Source of the DNA: Methylotenera_A sp049687015
GTDB lineage: Bacteria > Pseudomonadota > Gammaproteobacteria > Burkholderiales > Methylophilaceae
Length of the DNA stretch: 64,000 bases
Reading direction: 5' to 3'
NCBI GenBank assembly: GCA_049687015.1
Contig: JBAVIP010000078.1
Coordinates: 1-64,000, forward strand
Under the pieces are notes generated by a model. That model did not search any database. It was not told the origin of the DNA and saw nothing but the letters and a program-made list of their open reading frames with translations. Numbering within the stretch: position 1 is the stretch's first letter; every line of letters begins with the position of its first letter. This document shows, in pieces, positions 1 through 8,389 of this stretch. The translations under genes and the position numbers were made by a program.

Positions 1-130
1 AACAACTAAGTTAAATTTAACCAGAACCTTTATTCAAAGTCCCCGTTAAACAAGTTAGCTGCGTCTAAGTAGATGGGTCTCAACCACAAACACCCACACT
101 TATCAGTCGTTCAAATTGTTAAAGAGCGTA
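1..130 (-). promoter_or_regulatory. rRNA operon leader with boxA antiterminator
   Basis: Read on the minus strand, 128-116 is CGCTCTTTAACAA, which matches the rrn boxA consensus (TGCTCTTTAACAA) in 12 of 13 positions. The following bases, including a GTGTGGGTG stretch, resemble the leader just upstream of 16S rRNA in proteobacteria. No mature rRNA lies inside the window, so the rRNA genes themselves are inferred to start beyond the left edge. The role (NusB/NusE-dependent antitermination) is known for boxA and not shown here. An 8-bp inverted repeat (148-155 and 182-189) lies between this leader and the tRNA and could be a processing stem. Confidence 0.75.
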
Positions 131-186
131 TTCTTAAAAAACAAATGCCAAAATTTTAATTTTCGAATTTATTCATTCCAGAATTT

Positions 187-263
187 TGGTTGCGGGAACA
201 GGATTTGAACCTGTGACCTTCGGGTTATGAGCCCGACGAGCTGCCAGACTGCTCCATCCCGCG
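187..263 (-). tRNA. tRNA-fMet (anticodon CAU)
   Basis: The 77-nt minus-strand sequence folds as a complete cloverleaf. It begins CGCGGGA and ends with the encoded CCA. The anticodon loop reads CUCAUAA, with the three G-C pairs below it (GGG/CCC) that are typical of initiators. Position 1 (C) faces A72, the unpaired first position characteristic of bacterial initiator tRNA, so this is fMet rather than elongator Met. It stands 56 bases upstream of the rRNA leader boxA and has its own promoter upstream. Confidence 0.95.
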
Positions 264-296
264 TCCGATTCGACGTACATGCCGCCGAGAGATGAG

Positions 297-326
297 ACTA
301 TAGCAAACTATAGCCATTTATGTCAA
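297..326 (-). promoter_or_regulatory. Sigma-70 promoter of the tRNA-fMet/rrn unit
   Basis: On the minus strand a perfect -35 TTGACA (326-321) is followed after 18 bp by TATAGT (302-297) as the -10. Transcription would start near 290, about 27 nt before the mature tRNA 5' end. No comparable promoter was seen between the tRNA and the rRNA leader, so it may also feed the rRNA operon. Confidence 0.7.
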
Positions 327-360
327 ACAGTATTCAGGATTTTTCTTAGAAAGGGGCAAT

Positions 361-390
361 AAAAAAATAAGCCCATAAACATATGGGCTT
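361..390 (-). terminator. Rho-independent terminator after the DUF4197 gene
   Basis: Arms AAGCCCATA (369-377) and TATGGGCTT (382-390) form a 9-bp stem with a 4-nt loop. On the minus strand it is followed by a T-rich run (368-359), placed about 35 bases past the stop codon of the DUF4197 gene. Confidence 0.85.
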
Positions 391-423
391 AAAAACTTAG
401 CTTACCTATTAAGTATTTGTAAA

Positions 424-1191
424 TTATTTACCAATAGCACCGAATACTTTCTTAATCAAACTGCTGGCTTGTCCAACCGGATCTTTACGAATTGCAGCCT
501 CCTCTTTGGCGATCATCAGGTACACGCCATCCAGCGCCTTTTGTGTCACGTATTGGTTAATATTGGCATCTTCTTTTTTCACCACGCCAAACTTGCTGCC
601 CATCTCGGCATATTTATTGTAACTATCTGCCAACTTAACATTTTCAGTTGCTTTAGTCACAATCGGTAAAAATTTCTCGGCCATTTGTGCAGAGGTAGTT
701 CTTTTAAAGTATTGCGTTGCAGCATCTTGCGGACCAGTCAATATACCTTTTGCGTCGGCTAAGGTCATTTTTTTGATTGAATCCACTAATAGAGTCTTAG
801 CTTCTGGCACAGCCGCCTCCGCGGCACGGTTCATTTTAAGTACCAACTCATCAGACTGCTTGCCCATACCCATCAGCTTCATGCCTTTTTCGATTTTTTT
901 GAGCGATTTCGGCAGAGGAATTTTGACTTCTTTGTTGCCAAAAAACCCGTCCGTAGCGCCTAAGGTGCTTACTGCTTTGCCAACTCCTTGTGTAAGGGCT
1001 TCTTTTAGGCCACCACTAGCTTCTGTGCTGGTTAAGCTGTCTACGCCTCCTGCAGCACTATTGCTGGTGCTAGGGCTGGCACTACTCTTATTGCCACCCG
1101 ATTTAATGGCCTCTTTCAAACCAGATAAATCAAGCGCATTGGCATGCGTTACAAATAAAGTCAGTAAAACCATTGATAAAAAACGTTTCAT
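424..1191 (-). CDS. DUF4197 domain-containing exported protein
   Basis: This is a 255-aa protein with an N-terminal signal peptide (residues 1-19, MKRFLSMVLL then cleavage after HANA). A low-complexity Ser/Gly/Asn linker (about 33-60) follows, then one long, mostly helical domain. The domain carries the DUF4197 hallmarks: GLKEAL near 60, a central block with ALAxAKGILxG near 145-152, AATxYFK near 158, and the C-terminal ALDGVYxMIAKEEAAIRxDP. It is predicted periplasmic and no biochemical function is known for the family. It is a single-gene unit with its own terminator. Confidence 0.9.
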   Translation of the reverse strand: MKRFLSMVLLTLFVTHANALDLSGLKEAIKSGGNKSSASPSTSNSAAGGVDSLTSTEASGGLKEALTQGVGKAVSTLGATDGFFGNKEVKIPLPKSLKKIEKGMKLMGMGKQSDELVLKMNRAAEAAVPEAKTLLVDSIKKMTLADAKGILTGPQDAATQYFKRTTSAQMAEKFLPIVTKATENVKLADSYNKYAEMGSKFGVVKKEDANINQYVTQKALDGVYLMIAKEEAAIRKDPVGQASSLIKKVFGAIGK

Positions 1192-1262
1192 GTTGAGATT
1201 CCCTTAAAGTTATCTTGCGAACGCACAATCAATACAACGATTTTCGCCGAATTAAGTTTACG

Positions 1263-3764
1263 TTAATTTTTAACTTTTAGGGGTTCTACATGCCAGATGT
1301 TCTTGGCATATTCCCCTATGGTTCTATCACTAGAAAATTTAGCCATGCGTGCGACGTTTAAAATCGCCCTTCTCGACCATTCTTCTTGATCTTGATACAC
1401 GCGGCCAACCTCATCTTGCATCGCGATATAACTTTCATAATCGGCCAGCAGCAAATAATTGTCCCCATTATTGAGTAAATTGTCGACAATCGCTTGGTAG
1501 CGGCCAGGCTCCTCCACAGAGAAGAACCCGGTTGCAATCATATCCAGCACTTCTTTCAGTTCCAGATTATGATTGTAGTGCTCTCGCGGATTGTAGGCGC
1601 TAGCCTTAACATCTGCTACCTGTTGCGTAGTTAGGCCAAAAATAAATATATTGGCATCGCCCACTTCTTCTTTAATTTCCACATTGGCACCATCCAGCGT
1701 ACCAATGGTCAACGCGCCATTTAACGCCATTTTCATGTTACCGGTGCCGCTGGCCTCAGTGCCTGCGGTTGAAATCTGTTCAGACAAATCACTACCCGGG
1801 AATAAAATTTCAGCTGCCGAAACTTCATAATTCGGATAAAACACCACTTTAAGCTTATCGCCGATAGCGGGATCATCATTCACAATCTGTGCTACGTCAT
1901 TAATTAAGCGAATGATGAGTTTAGCCATCCAGTAACCGGGCGCAGCTTTACCGCCAAATATCACCGTGCGGGGCGTAATGCCTGTTTCTCCTCTGCGAAT
2001 ACGGTTATATAGCGTAATCACATGTAGCACATTAAGTAGCTGACGTTTATATTCGTGTATGCGCTTAATCTGCACATCGAATAAGCTATTCGGATTCACG
2101 GTAATGTTGGTATGTGATTTAATTTTTTCAGCTAATCGCAGTTTGTTAGCATGCTTCACGGCACGAAACGCTTTTCTAAAATCTTTATCATCGGCCAAAG
2201 GCGTTAATTTCACCAGCTGTGTTAAATCTTTTTGAAAGCCCTCGCCAATCGCCTTGCTAATCAAGCTTGTTAAACTTGGGTTGGCCTGATTCAACCAGCG
2301 CCGCGGCGTAATGCCGTTGGTCACATTGGTGAGTTTAGTTGGGAAGATTTTATGAAAATCCGCAAATAAAGTCGTTTTCAATAAATCACTATGCAAAGCG
2401 GCCACACCATTCACGGTATGGCTGCCAACCACTGCCAAATGCGCCATACGCACACGGCGGCCATGCGTTTCATCAACAATCGACACGCGATTAATTAAAT
2501 CAACATCGCCAGGGAAATGGTGATTTACCATGGTTAAAAATCGATGATTAATTTCATAGATTATTTCCAGATGTCTCGGCAACAATTTGCCAAAAAGATC
2601 TACAGACCAGGTTTCCAGAGCCTCTGGCATTAATGTGTGGTTGGTGTAGGCAAAAATCTTGTTCACCAAGTCCCAGGCAAAATCCCAATTTAAATGGTGT
2701 ATATCCACCAATTGATGCATCATCTCGGCCACACCAATAGAAGGGTGTGTGTCGTTGAGTTGAATAGCAATCTTCTCAGGCAACAATTGCCAATCAGCCG
2801 GCTTTTTCATCTCATGCACGCTTAAAAAGCGGCGTAAAATATCTTGAATAGATGCCGACACAAAGAAATATTGCTGTTTTAAACGCAGCTCTTTACCTAA
2901 TTCACAAACGTCATTTGGATAAAGCACTTTAGAAATATTCTCTGAACTATTACGCTCTTCCACCGCACCTTCATAATTACCGGCATTAAAATGGCGCAGA
3001 TCAAACTCACGCGCCGCCTTCGCTGACCACAGTCGTAAACTGTTCACAGTTTCAGTGCCGTAGCCTGGCACAGGCATATCGTAAGCCATCGCCATTACGT
3101 GCTCCGCATCAACCCAGTGATGCGTCAAACCATGGTTGTTTTCTGGCACTTGAATGACGCGCCCATAAAATTTGATGACATAGGTCGATTCAGGCCGTTG
3201 AAACTCCCAGATATTGCCATAACGCAACCAATTATCAGGATTTTCTACTTGCTGTCCATGCTCTATTGATTGCTTGAACATGCCGTATTCATAACGAATA
3301 CCATAGCCGGTTGCTGGAATATCCATGGTGGCCATCGAATCTAAAAAGCATGCAGCTAAACGTCCTAAGCCGCCATTTCCCAAAGCGGCATCATGTTCCA
3401 TTTCCTCAACATTTTCTAAATCACGCCCCAACGCACTCAATCCATCGCATAGATCATCTTTCATGCCCAAATTTAGTGCCGCGTTGGTGAGCATGCGCCC
3501 AATTAAAAACTCCAACGATAAATAATACAAACGCTTTGGGTCATGTTCATAATACGAATCAGCTGTTTTTACCCAGCGCTCGACCACATGGTCGCGCACC
3601 GTGTAAGCTGTTGCGTCGTACCAATCGCGTGGCGTCGCAGCCTCACTGGTCTTAAAAGTAGAAAAAATAAGATGATTTTGTAAAGCCTGTTTAACAGGGG
3701 TAAGCTTAGGCAGTGCTTGCGTTTTAGAAGACTTTGAAGAGGGCTTGCTATCGGATTTCATCAT
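1263..3764 (-). CDS. glgP: Glycogen/alpha-glucan phosphorylase
   Basis: An 833-aa glycosyltransferase family 35 enzyme that releases glucose-1-phosphate from storage alpha-glucans using phosphate and pyridoxal phosphate. The diagnostic signature EASGTGNMK lies at residues 670-678, with Lys678 as the expected PLP-binding lysine. The N-terminal half has RLYYLSLEFLIGR and GNGGLGRLAACFLDS, and the centre has QLNDTHPSI. Length matches the bacterial family (about 800-840). A hydrophilic Ser/Lys-rich N-terminal tail of about 20 residues precedes the conserved part. It starts Met-Met after an AAGG-type ribosome site. No other glycogen genes lie next to it in this window, so it appears to be transcribed alone. 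Confidence 0.96.
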   Translation of the reverse strand: MMKSDSKPSSKSSKTQALPKLTPVKQALQNHLIFSTFKTSEAATPRDWYDATAYTVRDHVVERWVKTADSYYEHDPKRLYYLSLEFLIGRMLTNAALNLGMKDDLCDGLSALGRDLENVEEMEHDAALGNGGLGRLAACFLDSMATMDIPATGYGIRYEYGMFKQSIEHGQQVENPDNWLRYGNIWEFQRPESTYVIKFYGRVIQVPENNHGLTHHWVDAEHVMAMAYDMPVPGYGTETVNSLRLWSAKAAREFDLRHFNAGNYEGAVEERNSSENISKVLYPNDVCELGKELRLKQQYFFVSASIQDILRRFLSVHEMKKPADWQLLPEKIAIQLNDTHPSIGVAEMMHQLVDIHHLNWDFAWDLVNKIFAYTNHTLMPEALETWSVDLFGKLLPRHLEIIYEINHRFLTMVNHHFPGDVDLINRVSIVDETHGRRVRMAHLAVVGSHTVNGVAALHSDLLKTTLFADFHKIFPTKLTNVTNGITPRRWLNQANPSLTSLISKAIGEGFQKDLTQLVKLTPLADDKDFRKAFRAVKHANKLRLAEKIKSHTNITVNPNSLFDVQIKRIHEYKRQLLNVLHVITLYNRIRRGETGITPRTVIFGGKAAPGYWMAKLIIRLINDVAQIVNDDPAIGDKLKVVFYPNYEVSAAEILFPGSDLSEQISTAGTEASGTGNMKMALNGALTIGTLDGANVEIKEEVGDANIFIFGLTTQQVADVKASAYNPREHYNHNLELKEVLDMIATGFFSVEEPGRYQAIVDNLLNNGDNYLLLADYESYIAMQDEVGRVYQDQEEWSRRAILNVARMAKFSSDRTIGEYAKNIWHVEPLKVKN

Positions 3765-3824
3765 AACCTTTTATATATTATACATAGCGTAATTCTAACA
3801 AATACCGCCCCAAGTATAAATGAA

Positions 3825-3854
3825 AATTTAAAACCCGCTGGATTAGCGGGTTTT
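3825..3854 (-). terminator. Rho-independent terminator after htpG
   Basis: Arms AAAACCCGCT (3830-3839) and AGCGGGTTTT (3845-3854) form a 10-bp stem with a 5-nt loop. On the minus strand a T-rich run follows. It sits 15 bases beyond the htpG stop codon. Confidence 0.9.
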
Positions 3855-3868
3855 AAGCCAGTTATCAA

Positions 3869-5740
3869 TTAGACTAGCAAGCTATTCATGCGGCGTACAA
3901 AGCCGGCAGGGTCCTCCAGTTGACCGCCTTCTGCTAATAAAGCTTGATCGAACACCAAATGCGCCAAATCATTAAATCTGGTGGCTTCGGTTTCAGCTTC
4001 CATGCGTTTTACCAATTTATGCTCCGGGTTCAACTCTAAAATCGGTTTGCTTTCTGGCGCTTTTTGCCCGGCAGCCTTCAAGATACGTGCCAGATTGCCT
4101 GACAAATCATGTTCACCCGCCACCAAACAAGCCGGTGAATCGGTTAAGCGATGCGTCACACGCACCTCTTTTACCGTATCCCCAAGCGATGCTTTAACTC
4201 TTTCAATCAGCGACTTAGCCTCTTCCTCAATTTTTTTCTGCGCTTCTTTTTCGGTTTCGCTTTCCAGCTTGCCTAAATCCAGATCGCCTTTGGCGATGGA
4301 TTGCAGCTTTTTACCTTCAAATTCAGTCAGGCTACCCAATAACCACTCATCCACTTTGTCGCTCATCAGCAATACTTCGATGCCTTTTTTGCGGAAAATT
4401 TCCAGGTGTGGTGAATGTTGCGCTGCTGCAAACGCATCAGCAGTAATGTAATAAATAGCTTCCTGTTCAGGCTGCATACGGCTTACATAATCAGCCAATG
4501 AAACCGTCTGTGCATCAGTATCAGCGTGCGTAGAAGCAAAGCGTAATAAGCCCGCAATTTTTTCTTTGTTGGCAAAATCCTCACCGGGACCTTCTTTGAG
4601 CACACGGCCAAACTCTGTCCAGAATTTAGCATAGTCGTCAGGCTTGTCTTTAGCCAGATCTTCCAGCAAACCAAGCACTTTTTTCACTGAGCCATTTTTA
4701 ATCGCATCTACATCGCGGCTATCTTGCAGAATCTCGCGCGATACATTTAATGGCAAATCAGCAGAATCAATCACACCGCGCACAAAACGCAAGTATTGCG
4801 GCATGAGCTTTTCCGCGTCTTCCATAATAAACACGCGCTTCACATACAACTTGATGCCATGACGGCGCTCTCTGTCGTACAAATCAAACGGTGCCTTGCC
4901 TGGAATGTACAGCAGCGAGATATATTCCTGCTTGCCCTCCACGCGGCTGTGGGTGTAGGCCAGCGGATTTTCAAAATCGTGCGAAACGTGTTTGTAAAAC
5001 TCTTGGTATTCCTCTTCTGTGATATCACTCTTAGCACGCGCCCATAAAGCTGAGGCTTTATTCACCGTTTCATCTTCTTCTGTTGGCACCTGCTGGCCAT
5101 CTTTCCATTCCGATTTTTTCATCACAATGGGCAACGTGATGTGGTCAGAATATTTGCGAATAATGTTTTTTAATTTCCAGTCATTCAAAAACTCATCTTC
5201 ACCCTCGCGCAAACGCAAGATGACATCAGTGCCACGCAAGGCTTTATCTACGGTCTCTAACGTATATTCACCCTCACCTGTCGATTCCCATTTCACAGCC
5301 TCTTTTTCACCTGCACGGCGCGTGATGAGCGTCACTTTGTCGGCAATAATGAAAGACGAGTAAAATCCAACCCCAAATTGACCTATTAAATTGGTGTCTT
5401 TGGCTTGGTCGCCTGTTAAGCTTTGAAAGAACTCTTTGGTGCCGGATTTGGCAATAGTGCCGATGTTATGTATCACCTCATCGCGATTCATGCCAATGCC
5501 GTTATCTGAAATGGTGACGGTTCGCGCCGCTTTGTCGAAGCTGATGCGGATTTTTAAGTCGCTGTCATTTTCATACAGCGCACCATTGGATAAACCTTCA
5601 AAACGCAGTTTATCCGCGGCATCGGATGCGTTTGAAATCAATTCACGCAATACGATTTCTTTGTTGGAATACAGCGAATGAATCATCAACTGTAGTAATT
5701 GTTTGACTTCGGCCTGAAAGGCTAAATGTTCTGCTGCCAT
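3869..5740 (-). CDS. htpG: Molecular chaperone HtpG (Hsp90)
   Basis: A 623-aa bacterial Hsp90, a cytosolic ATP-driven chaperone dimer. The N-terminal GHKL ATPase motifs are clear: ELISNASDA at 33-41 (catalytic Glu33, Mg-binding Asn37), DNGIGM at 79-84 and the lid GQFGVGFYSSF at 120-130. The middle domain has DLPLNVSREILQ, and a helical dimerisation domain ends the protein. The start follows AAGGAG at a good distance (ATG at 5740-5738). It has its own terminator and is divergent from a small gene at 5846. I could not identify a confident heat-shock sigma promoter in the 105-bp divergent spacer. Confidence 0.97.
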   Translation of the reverse strand: MAAEHLAFQAEVKQLLQLMIHSLYSNKEIVLRELISNASDAADKLRFEGLSNGALYENDSDLKIRISFDKAARTVTISDNGIGMNRDEVIHNIGTIAKSGTKEFFQSLTGDQAKDTNLIGQFGVGFYSSFIIADKVTLITRRAGEKEAVKWESTGEGEYTLETVDKALRGTDVILRLREGEDEFLNDWKLKNIIRKYSDHITLPIVMKKSEWKDGQQVPTEEDETVNKASALWARAKSDITEEEYQEFYKHVSHDFENPLAYTHSRVEGKQEYISLLYIPGKAPFDLYDRERRHGIKLYVKRVFIMEDAEKLMPQYLRFVRGVIDSADLPLNVSREILQDSRDVDAIKNGSVKKVLGLLEDLAKDKPDDYAKFWTEFGRVLKEGPGEDFANKEKIAGLLRFASTHADTDAQTVSLADYVSRMQPEQEAIYYITADAFAAAQHSPHLEIFRKKGIEVLLMSDKVDEWLLGSLTEFEGKKLQSIAKGDLDLGKLESETEKEAQKKIEEEAKSLIERVKASLGDTVKEVRVTHRLTDSPACLVAGEHDLSGNLARILKAAGQKAPESKPILELNPEHKLVKRMEAETEATRFNDLAHLVFDQALLAEGGQLEDPAGFVRRMNSLLV

Positions 5741-5845
5741 ATAAACTCCTTTTTTCTTAAACGCTTATAGCTAACTTTTTATCACCAACGATTTACTGTA
5801 AATTGGGACATGTCATCTAATTTCAAGATTAATGGAGAATAAAAA

Positions 5846-6109
5846 ATGGCTGAAATCAAAGTAACACCAATGGATGATGCAACGTTTCAAGTCACCGTTA
5901 CCGACAAATCCACCACCATGCACGAAGTGAAAGTGCAAGCTGCCTACGCGCAAAAACTCACAGGCGGCAAAATCACTACCGCGCAACTGGTGAAAAAATC
6001 TTTTGAGTTTCTCCTGGAACGTGAACCTAACACCAGCATTTTGCGCAGCTTCGATTTAAGCGTCATTGCGCGATACTTTCCTGAATACGAGCATGTTATA
6101 GCTAAGTAA
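5846..6109 (+). CDS. Small conserved-type hypothetical protein
   Basis: This 87-aa soluble protein is not recognised. It starts MAEIKVTPMDD with a GGAG ribosome site 9 bases upstream. The composition is ordinary (mixed charge, no membrane segment, no Cys). Predicted layout: two beta strands (residues 2-8 and 11-18), a beta-helix region with KVQAAYAQKL, then a helix KKSFEFLLEREPNTSILRSF and an aromatic tail IARYFPEYEHVIA. It lies between divergent htpG and ppx, 50 bases before the latter. It looks genuinely coding because codon use matches its neighbours, but no role can be assigned. Confidence 0.7.
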   Translation: MAEIKVTPMDDATFQVTVTDKSTTMHEVKVQAAYAQKLTGGKITTAQLVKKSFEFLLEREPNTSILRSFDLSVIARYFPEYEHVIAK

Positions 6110-6118
6110 TTTAACTGT

Positions 6119-6147
6119 TTGTCATCAGGCAGGCTTGGAAATATGCT
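6119..6147 (+). promoter_or_regulatory. Candidate sigma-70 promoter of ppx
   Basis: TTGTCA (6119-6124) and TATGCT (6142-6147) are separated by 17 bp. Transcription would begin near 6154, only about 5 nt before the ATG at 6159, so the ppx message may be nearly leaderless. No Shine-Dalgarno sequence is visible before that ATG. Confidence 0.5.
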
Positions 6148-6158
6148 ATAAATCCATT

Positions 6159-7688
6159 ATGCAAAATTACGATGTTATCTCACCAGAAACCCTGCTTGCA
6201 GCAGTAGATTTAGGCTCTAACAGCTTCAGGCTGGAAATCGGCCGTTATGAAAACGGCCAGATCCAGCGTGTGGATTATCTAAAAGAAGCCGTGCGACAAG
6301 GCGGCGATTTGGATGAGGAACGCAACTTAAGGCCTGAGGCCATAGAGCGCGGCCTAAAGTGTCTGGCAAGATTCGGCGAAACGCTGAAAGGTTTTTCCAA
6401 GCACCATGTGCGAGCAGTGGCCACACAAACGCTGCGTGAAGCCAGAAACCGCGATGTATTTCTAAAATTAGCCCAAAAAGCCTTAGGTTACGAGGTGGAA
6501 GTCATCTCCGGCGTTGAAGAGGCGCGACTGATCTATCAAGGCGTCAGCCGGTTACTGCCGCAGTCCGATGAAAAACGTCTGGTCATTGATATTGGCGGGC
6601 GCTCAACCGAGTTTATTCTGGGTCAGCATTTAAATGCCGAAACCACGGATTCACTACGTGTAGGGTCAGTTACCTGGTCGCTCAAATATTTTGCTGATGG
6701 CATATTAACTGAGAAAAACTTTCAACGCGCCGAAATCGCAGCAGAGTCATTTTTGGATGCCGTTGCAGACATTTATCAGCATCAATACTGGGATGTGGCC
6801 TATGGCGCGTCGGGTACGGTGGGCGCGATTGCGGATATTTTGACAGGCGCTGGATTTGAGGAAGACAAAATCACACGTAAAGGATTGGCTTGGTTGCGCG
6901 CCCAGTTAATCAAAGCAAAAACAGTCGATAAACTGGATTTAACCGGCTTAAAAGAAGATCGCAAACCCGTGATAGCAGGCGGTCTGTGTGTCTTAATCGG
7001 CATATTTGATTTACTTAAGCTCGATACATTAATGGTGGCCAAAGGCGCACTGCGTCACGGCTTGCTGTATGACATGATGTCTCAAGATGAAGCCACGTCT
7101 GAAGATTTGCGAGACAGCTCTATCACACACCTCACAAACCGCTTTGGCGTAAATAAAACCCATGCACAAAATGTGAGTAAAGTTGCATTAGGCTTTTTTG
7201 ATGCCTTATTACCCTCACTAGTAGTTCACTATGAGAATCCGCACGAATTAAGCAAACTCCGACAGATATTAGCCTGGGCTGCTGCAAGCCATGAAATAGG
7301 CACTGCAATTTCTCACAGCGAATCGCAAAAGCATGGTGCGTATATTTTAGACAATACAGAACTGATGGGCTTCGCGCAAAGCGAACTGCATCGATTAAGC
7401 TTGCTGGTGCTGGGGCATTGCGGAAAGCTGAGAAAACTGGATGCGGATTTTAATGATGAGAGCTTTATTTTTCAGCTAATTTCTTTAAGAATAGGGGTCA
7501 TTTTTTGCCACTCTCGCAACATGCCTGTATTAAAAAACATCCATTTTGAACGCGCCGGAAAAACTTTCTTGCTTAGCCTTCCAAGCGCATGGCAACAGGC
7601 TTTTCCACAGACTTCTTACCTGCTAGAAGAAGAAGTTCTTGCATGGCAAAAGACCAACTGGAGCTTGGTAGTTTCTACTCCTGACTAA
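6159..7688 (+). CDS. ppx: Exopolyphosphatase (Ppx/GppA family)
   Basis: A 509-aa sugar-kinase/Hsp70-fold phosphatase that removes terminal phosphates from polyphosphate; some members also hydrolyse pppGpp. The first ATPase loop DLGSNSFRLEIG starts at residue 17. It is followed by VEVISGVEEARLIYQG, the second phosphate loop VIDIGGRSTEF, AYGASGTVGAI, and a C-terminal HD-like helical half (AWAAASHEIG). I start at ATG 6159, where the N-terminus matches the family. A TTG at 6135 would add eight residues overlapping the putative -10. It is oriented towards ppk and sixA, making a polyphosphate neighbourhood. Enzyme class is sure; Ppx versus GppA preference cannot be read from sequence alone. Confidence 0.93.
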   Translation: MQNYDVISPETLLAAVDLGSNSFRLEIGRYENGQIQRVDYLKEAVRQGGDLDEERNLRPEAIERGLKCLARFGETLKGFSKHHVRAVATQTLREARNRDVFLKLAQKALGYEVEVISGVEEARLIYQGVSRLLPQSDEKRLVIDIGGRSTEFILGQHLNAETTDSLRVGSVTWSLKYFADGILTEKNFQRAEIAAESFLDAVADIYQHQYWDVAYGASGTVGAIADILTGAGFEEDKITRKGLAWLRAQLIKAKTVDKLDLTGLKEDRKPVIAGGLCVLIGIFDLLKLDTLMVAKGALRHGLLYDMMSQDEATSEDLRDSSITHLTNRFGVNKTHAQNVSKVALGFFDALLPSLVVHYENPHELSKLRQILAWAAASHEIGTAISHSESQKHGAYILDNTELMGFAQSELHRLSLLVLGHCGKLRKLDADFNDESFIFQLISLRIGVIFCHSRNMPVLKNIHFERAGKTFLLSLPSAWQQAFPQTSYLLEEEVLAWQKTNWSLVVSTPD

Positions 7689-7736
7689 CCTTAACTCACT
7701 GATTAAGCTAGTTTAAAAAATGTTTAAACCTAATAT

Positions 7737-7777
7737 TTGACATTTAAATTAAACAGTATAAACTGTTTATACAGTTT
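7737..7777 (+). promoter_or_regulatory. Promoter with two interlocking perfect dyads
   Basis: A perfect -35 TTGACA (7737-7742) is followed after 16 bp by TAAACT (7759-7764) as a likely -10. Two 18-bp perfect inverted repeats overlap it: AAACAGT-ATAA-ACTGTTT (7751-7768) and AAACTGT-TTAT-ACAGTTT (7760-7777). They share the middle half-site, giving three half-sites every 9 bp. This is the arrangement expected of an operator for a cooperative dimeric regulator. The encoded protein itself ends in a ribbon-helix-helix-like domain, so autoregulation is a reasonable inference. Confidence 0.6.
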
Positions 7778-7792
7778 AACAGGAGTAATATC

Positions 7793-8371
7793 ATGTCAAG
7801 AAAAATACCAAAGCATGCAAGACAGGCCGGTACTAACGCATCTAAAACAAACACCCCCCATTCCACTGCTAATAACAGCAGTAGTGCGCCTGTGACAATT
7901 GTTTCAAAACCAACCCAAATTATTTCTAAACCAGCGCCTATCGTTTCTAAACCTGCCCCCGCTGTTTCAAAACCGATGCCTGTTGTTCCTAAGCCTGCTG
8001 TCCTTGTTCAGACCAAGCCTGCTCCAACAAAAGTGATTGCTAAGGTCGCGGCAAAACCATCTGTAACTTCAAAGCCGACTACAACTTCAAAACCAAAAGT
8101 TATGGCAAAAAAAGAGGTGAAAAAGGACGTGAAAAAAGTTAAGCCTGAAAAAATTAAAATGGAGCGTGATAGCTTCACCATGCCTAAAGAAGAGTATGCT
8201 CAAATTACTTTAATGAAAGCGCGCTTAACCGCGTTAGGACAGCCCGCTAAAAAGAGTGAGCTGCTACGTGCGGGTATTAAGTTGTTAGCCGCGATGAGTG
8301 ACAACACGCTCAAAACTACCTTAGCCAAAATACCGGTAATTAAAACAGGCCGGCCAAATAAAAAAGGATAA
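7793..8371 (+). CDS. Lys/Pro/Ala-repeat protein with RHH-like C-terminus
   Basis: A 192-aa, strongly basic protein of no named family that I can assign. Residues about 30-100 are low complexity, built of repeated SKPAP/SKPMP-type units (at least six), followed by a Lys-rich block KKEVKKDVKKVKPEKIK (about 105-121). The C-terminal 70 residues look like a ribbon-helix-helix DNA-binding fold: strand DSFTMP, helix EEYAQITLMKARLTALG, helix KKSELLRAGIKLLAAMS. The overall style resembles histone H1-like bacterial proteins such as Pseudomonas AlgP, although the repeat lies at the other end. AGGAGT precedes the ATG. Its position between ppx and sixA-ppk suggests a polyphosphate link, which is inference only. 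Confidence 0.75.
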   Translation: MSRKIPKHARQAGTNASKTNTPHSTANNSSSAPVTIVSKPTQIISKPAPIVSKPAPAVSKPMPVVPKPAVLVQTKPAPTKVIAKVAAKPSVTSKPTTTSKPKVMAKKEVKKDVKKVKPEKIKMERDSFTMPKEEYAQITLMKARLTALGQPAKKSELLRAGIKLLAAMSDNTLKTTLAKIPVIKTGRPNKKG

Positions 8372-8389
8372 TTTTGGTATAGCAATAAA

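Noticed and set aside
7760..7777. LexA/SOS box in the dyad before the repeat protein
   Set aside because: The CTGT and ACAG halves are 4 bases apart, whereas the gammaproteobacterial LexA box needs 8.
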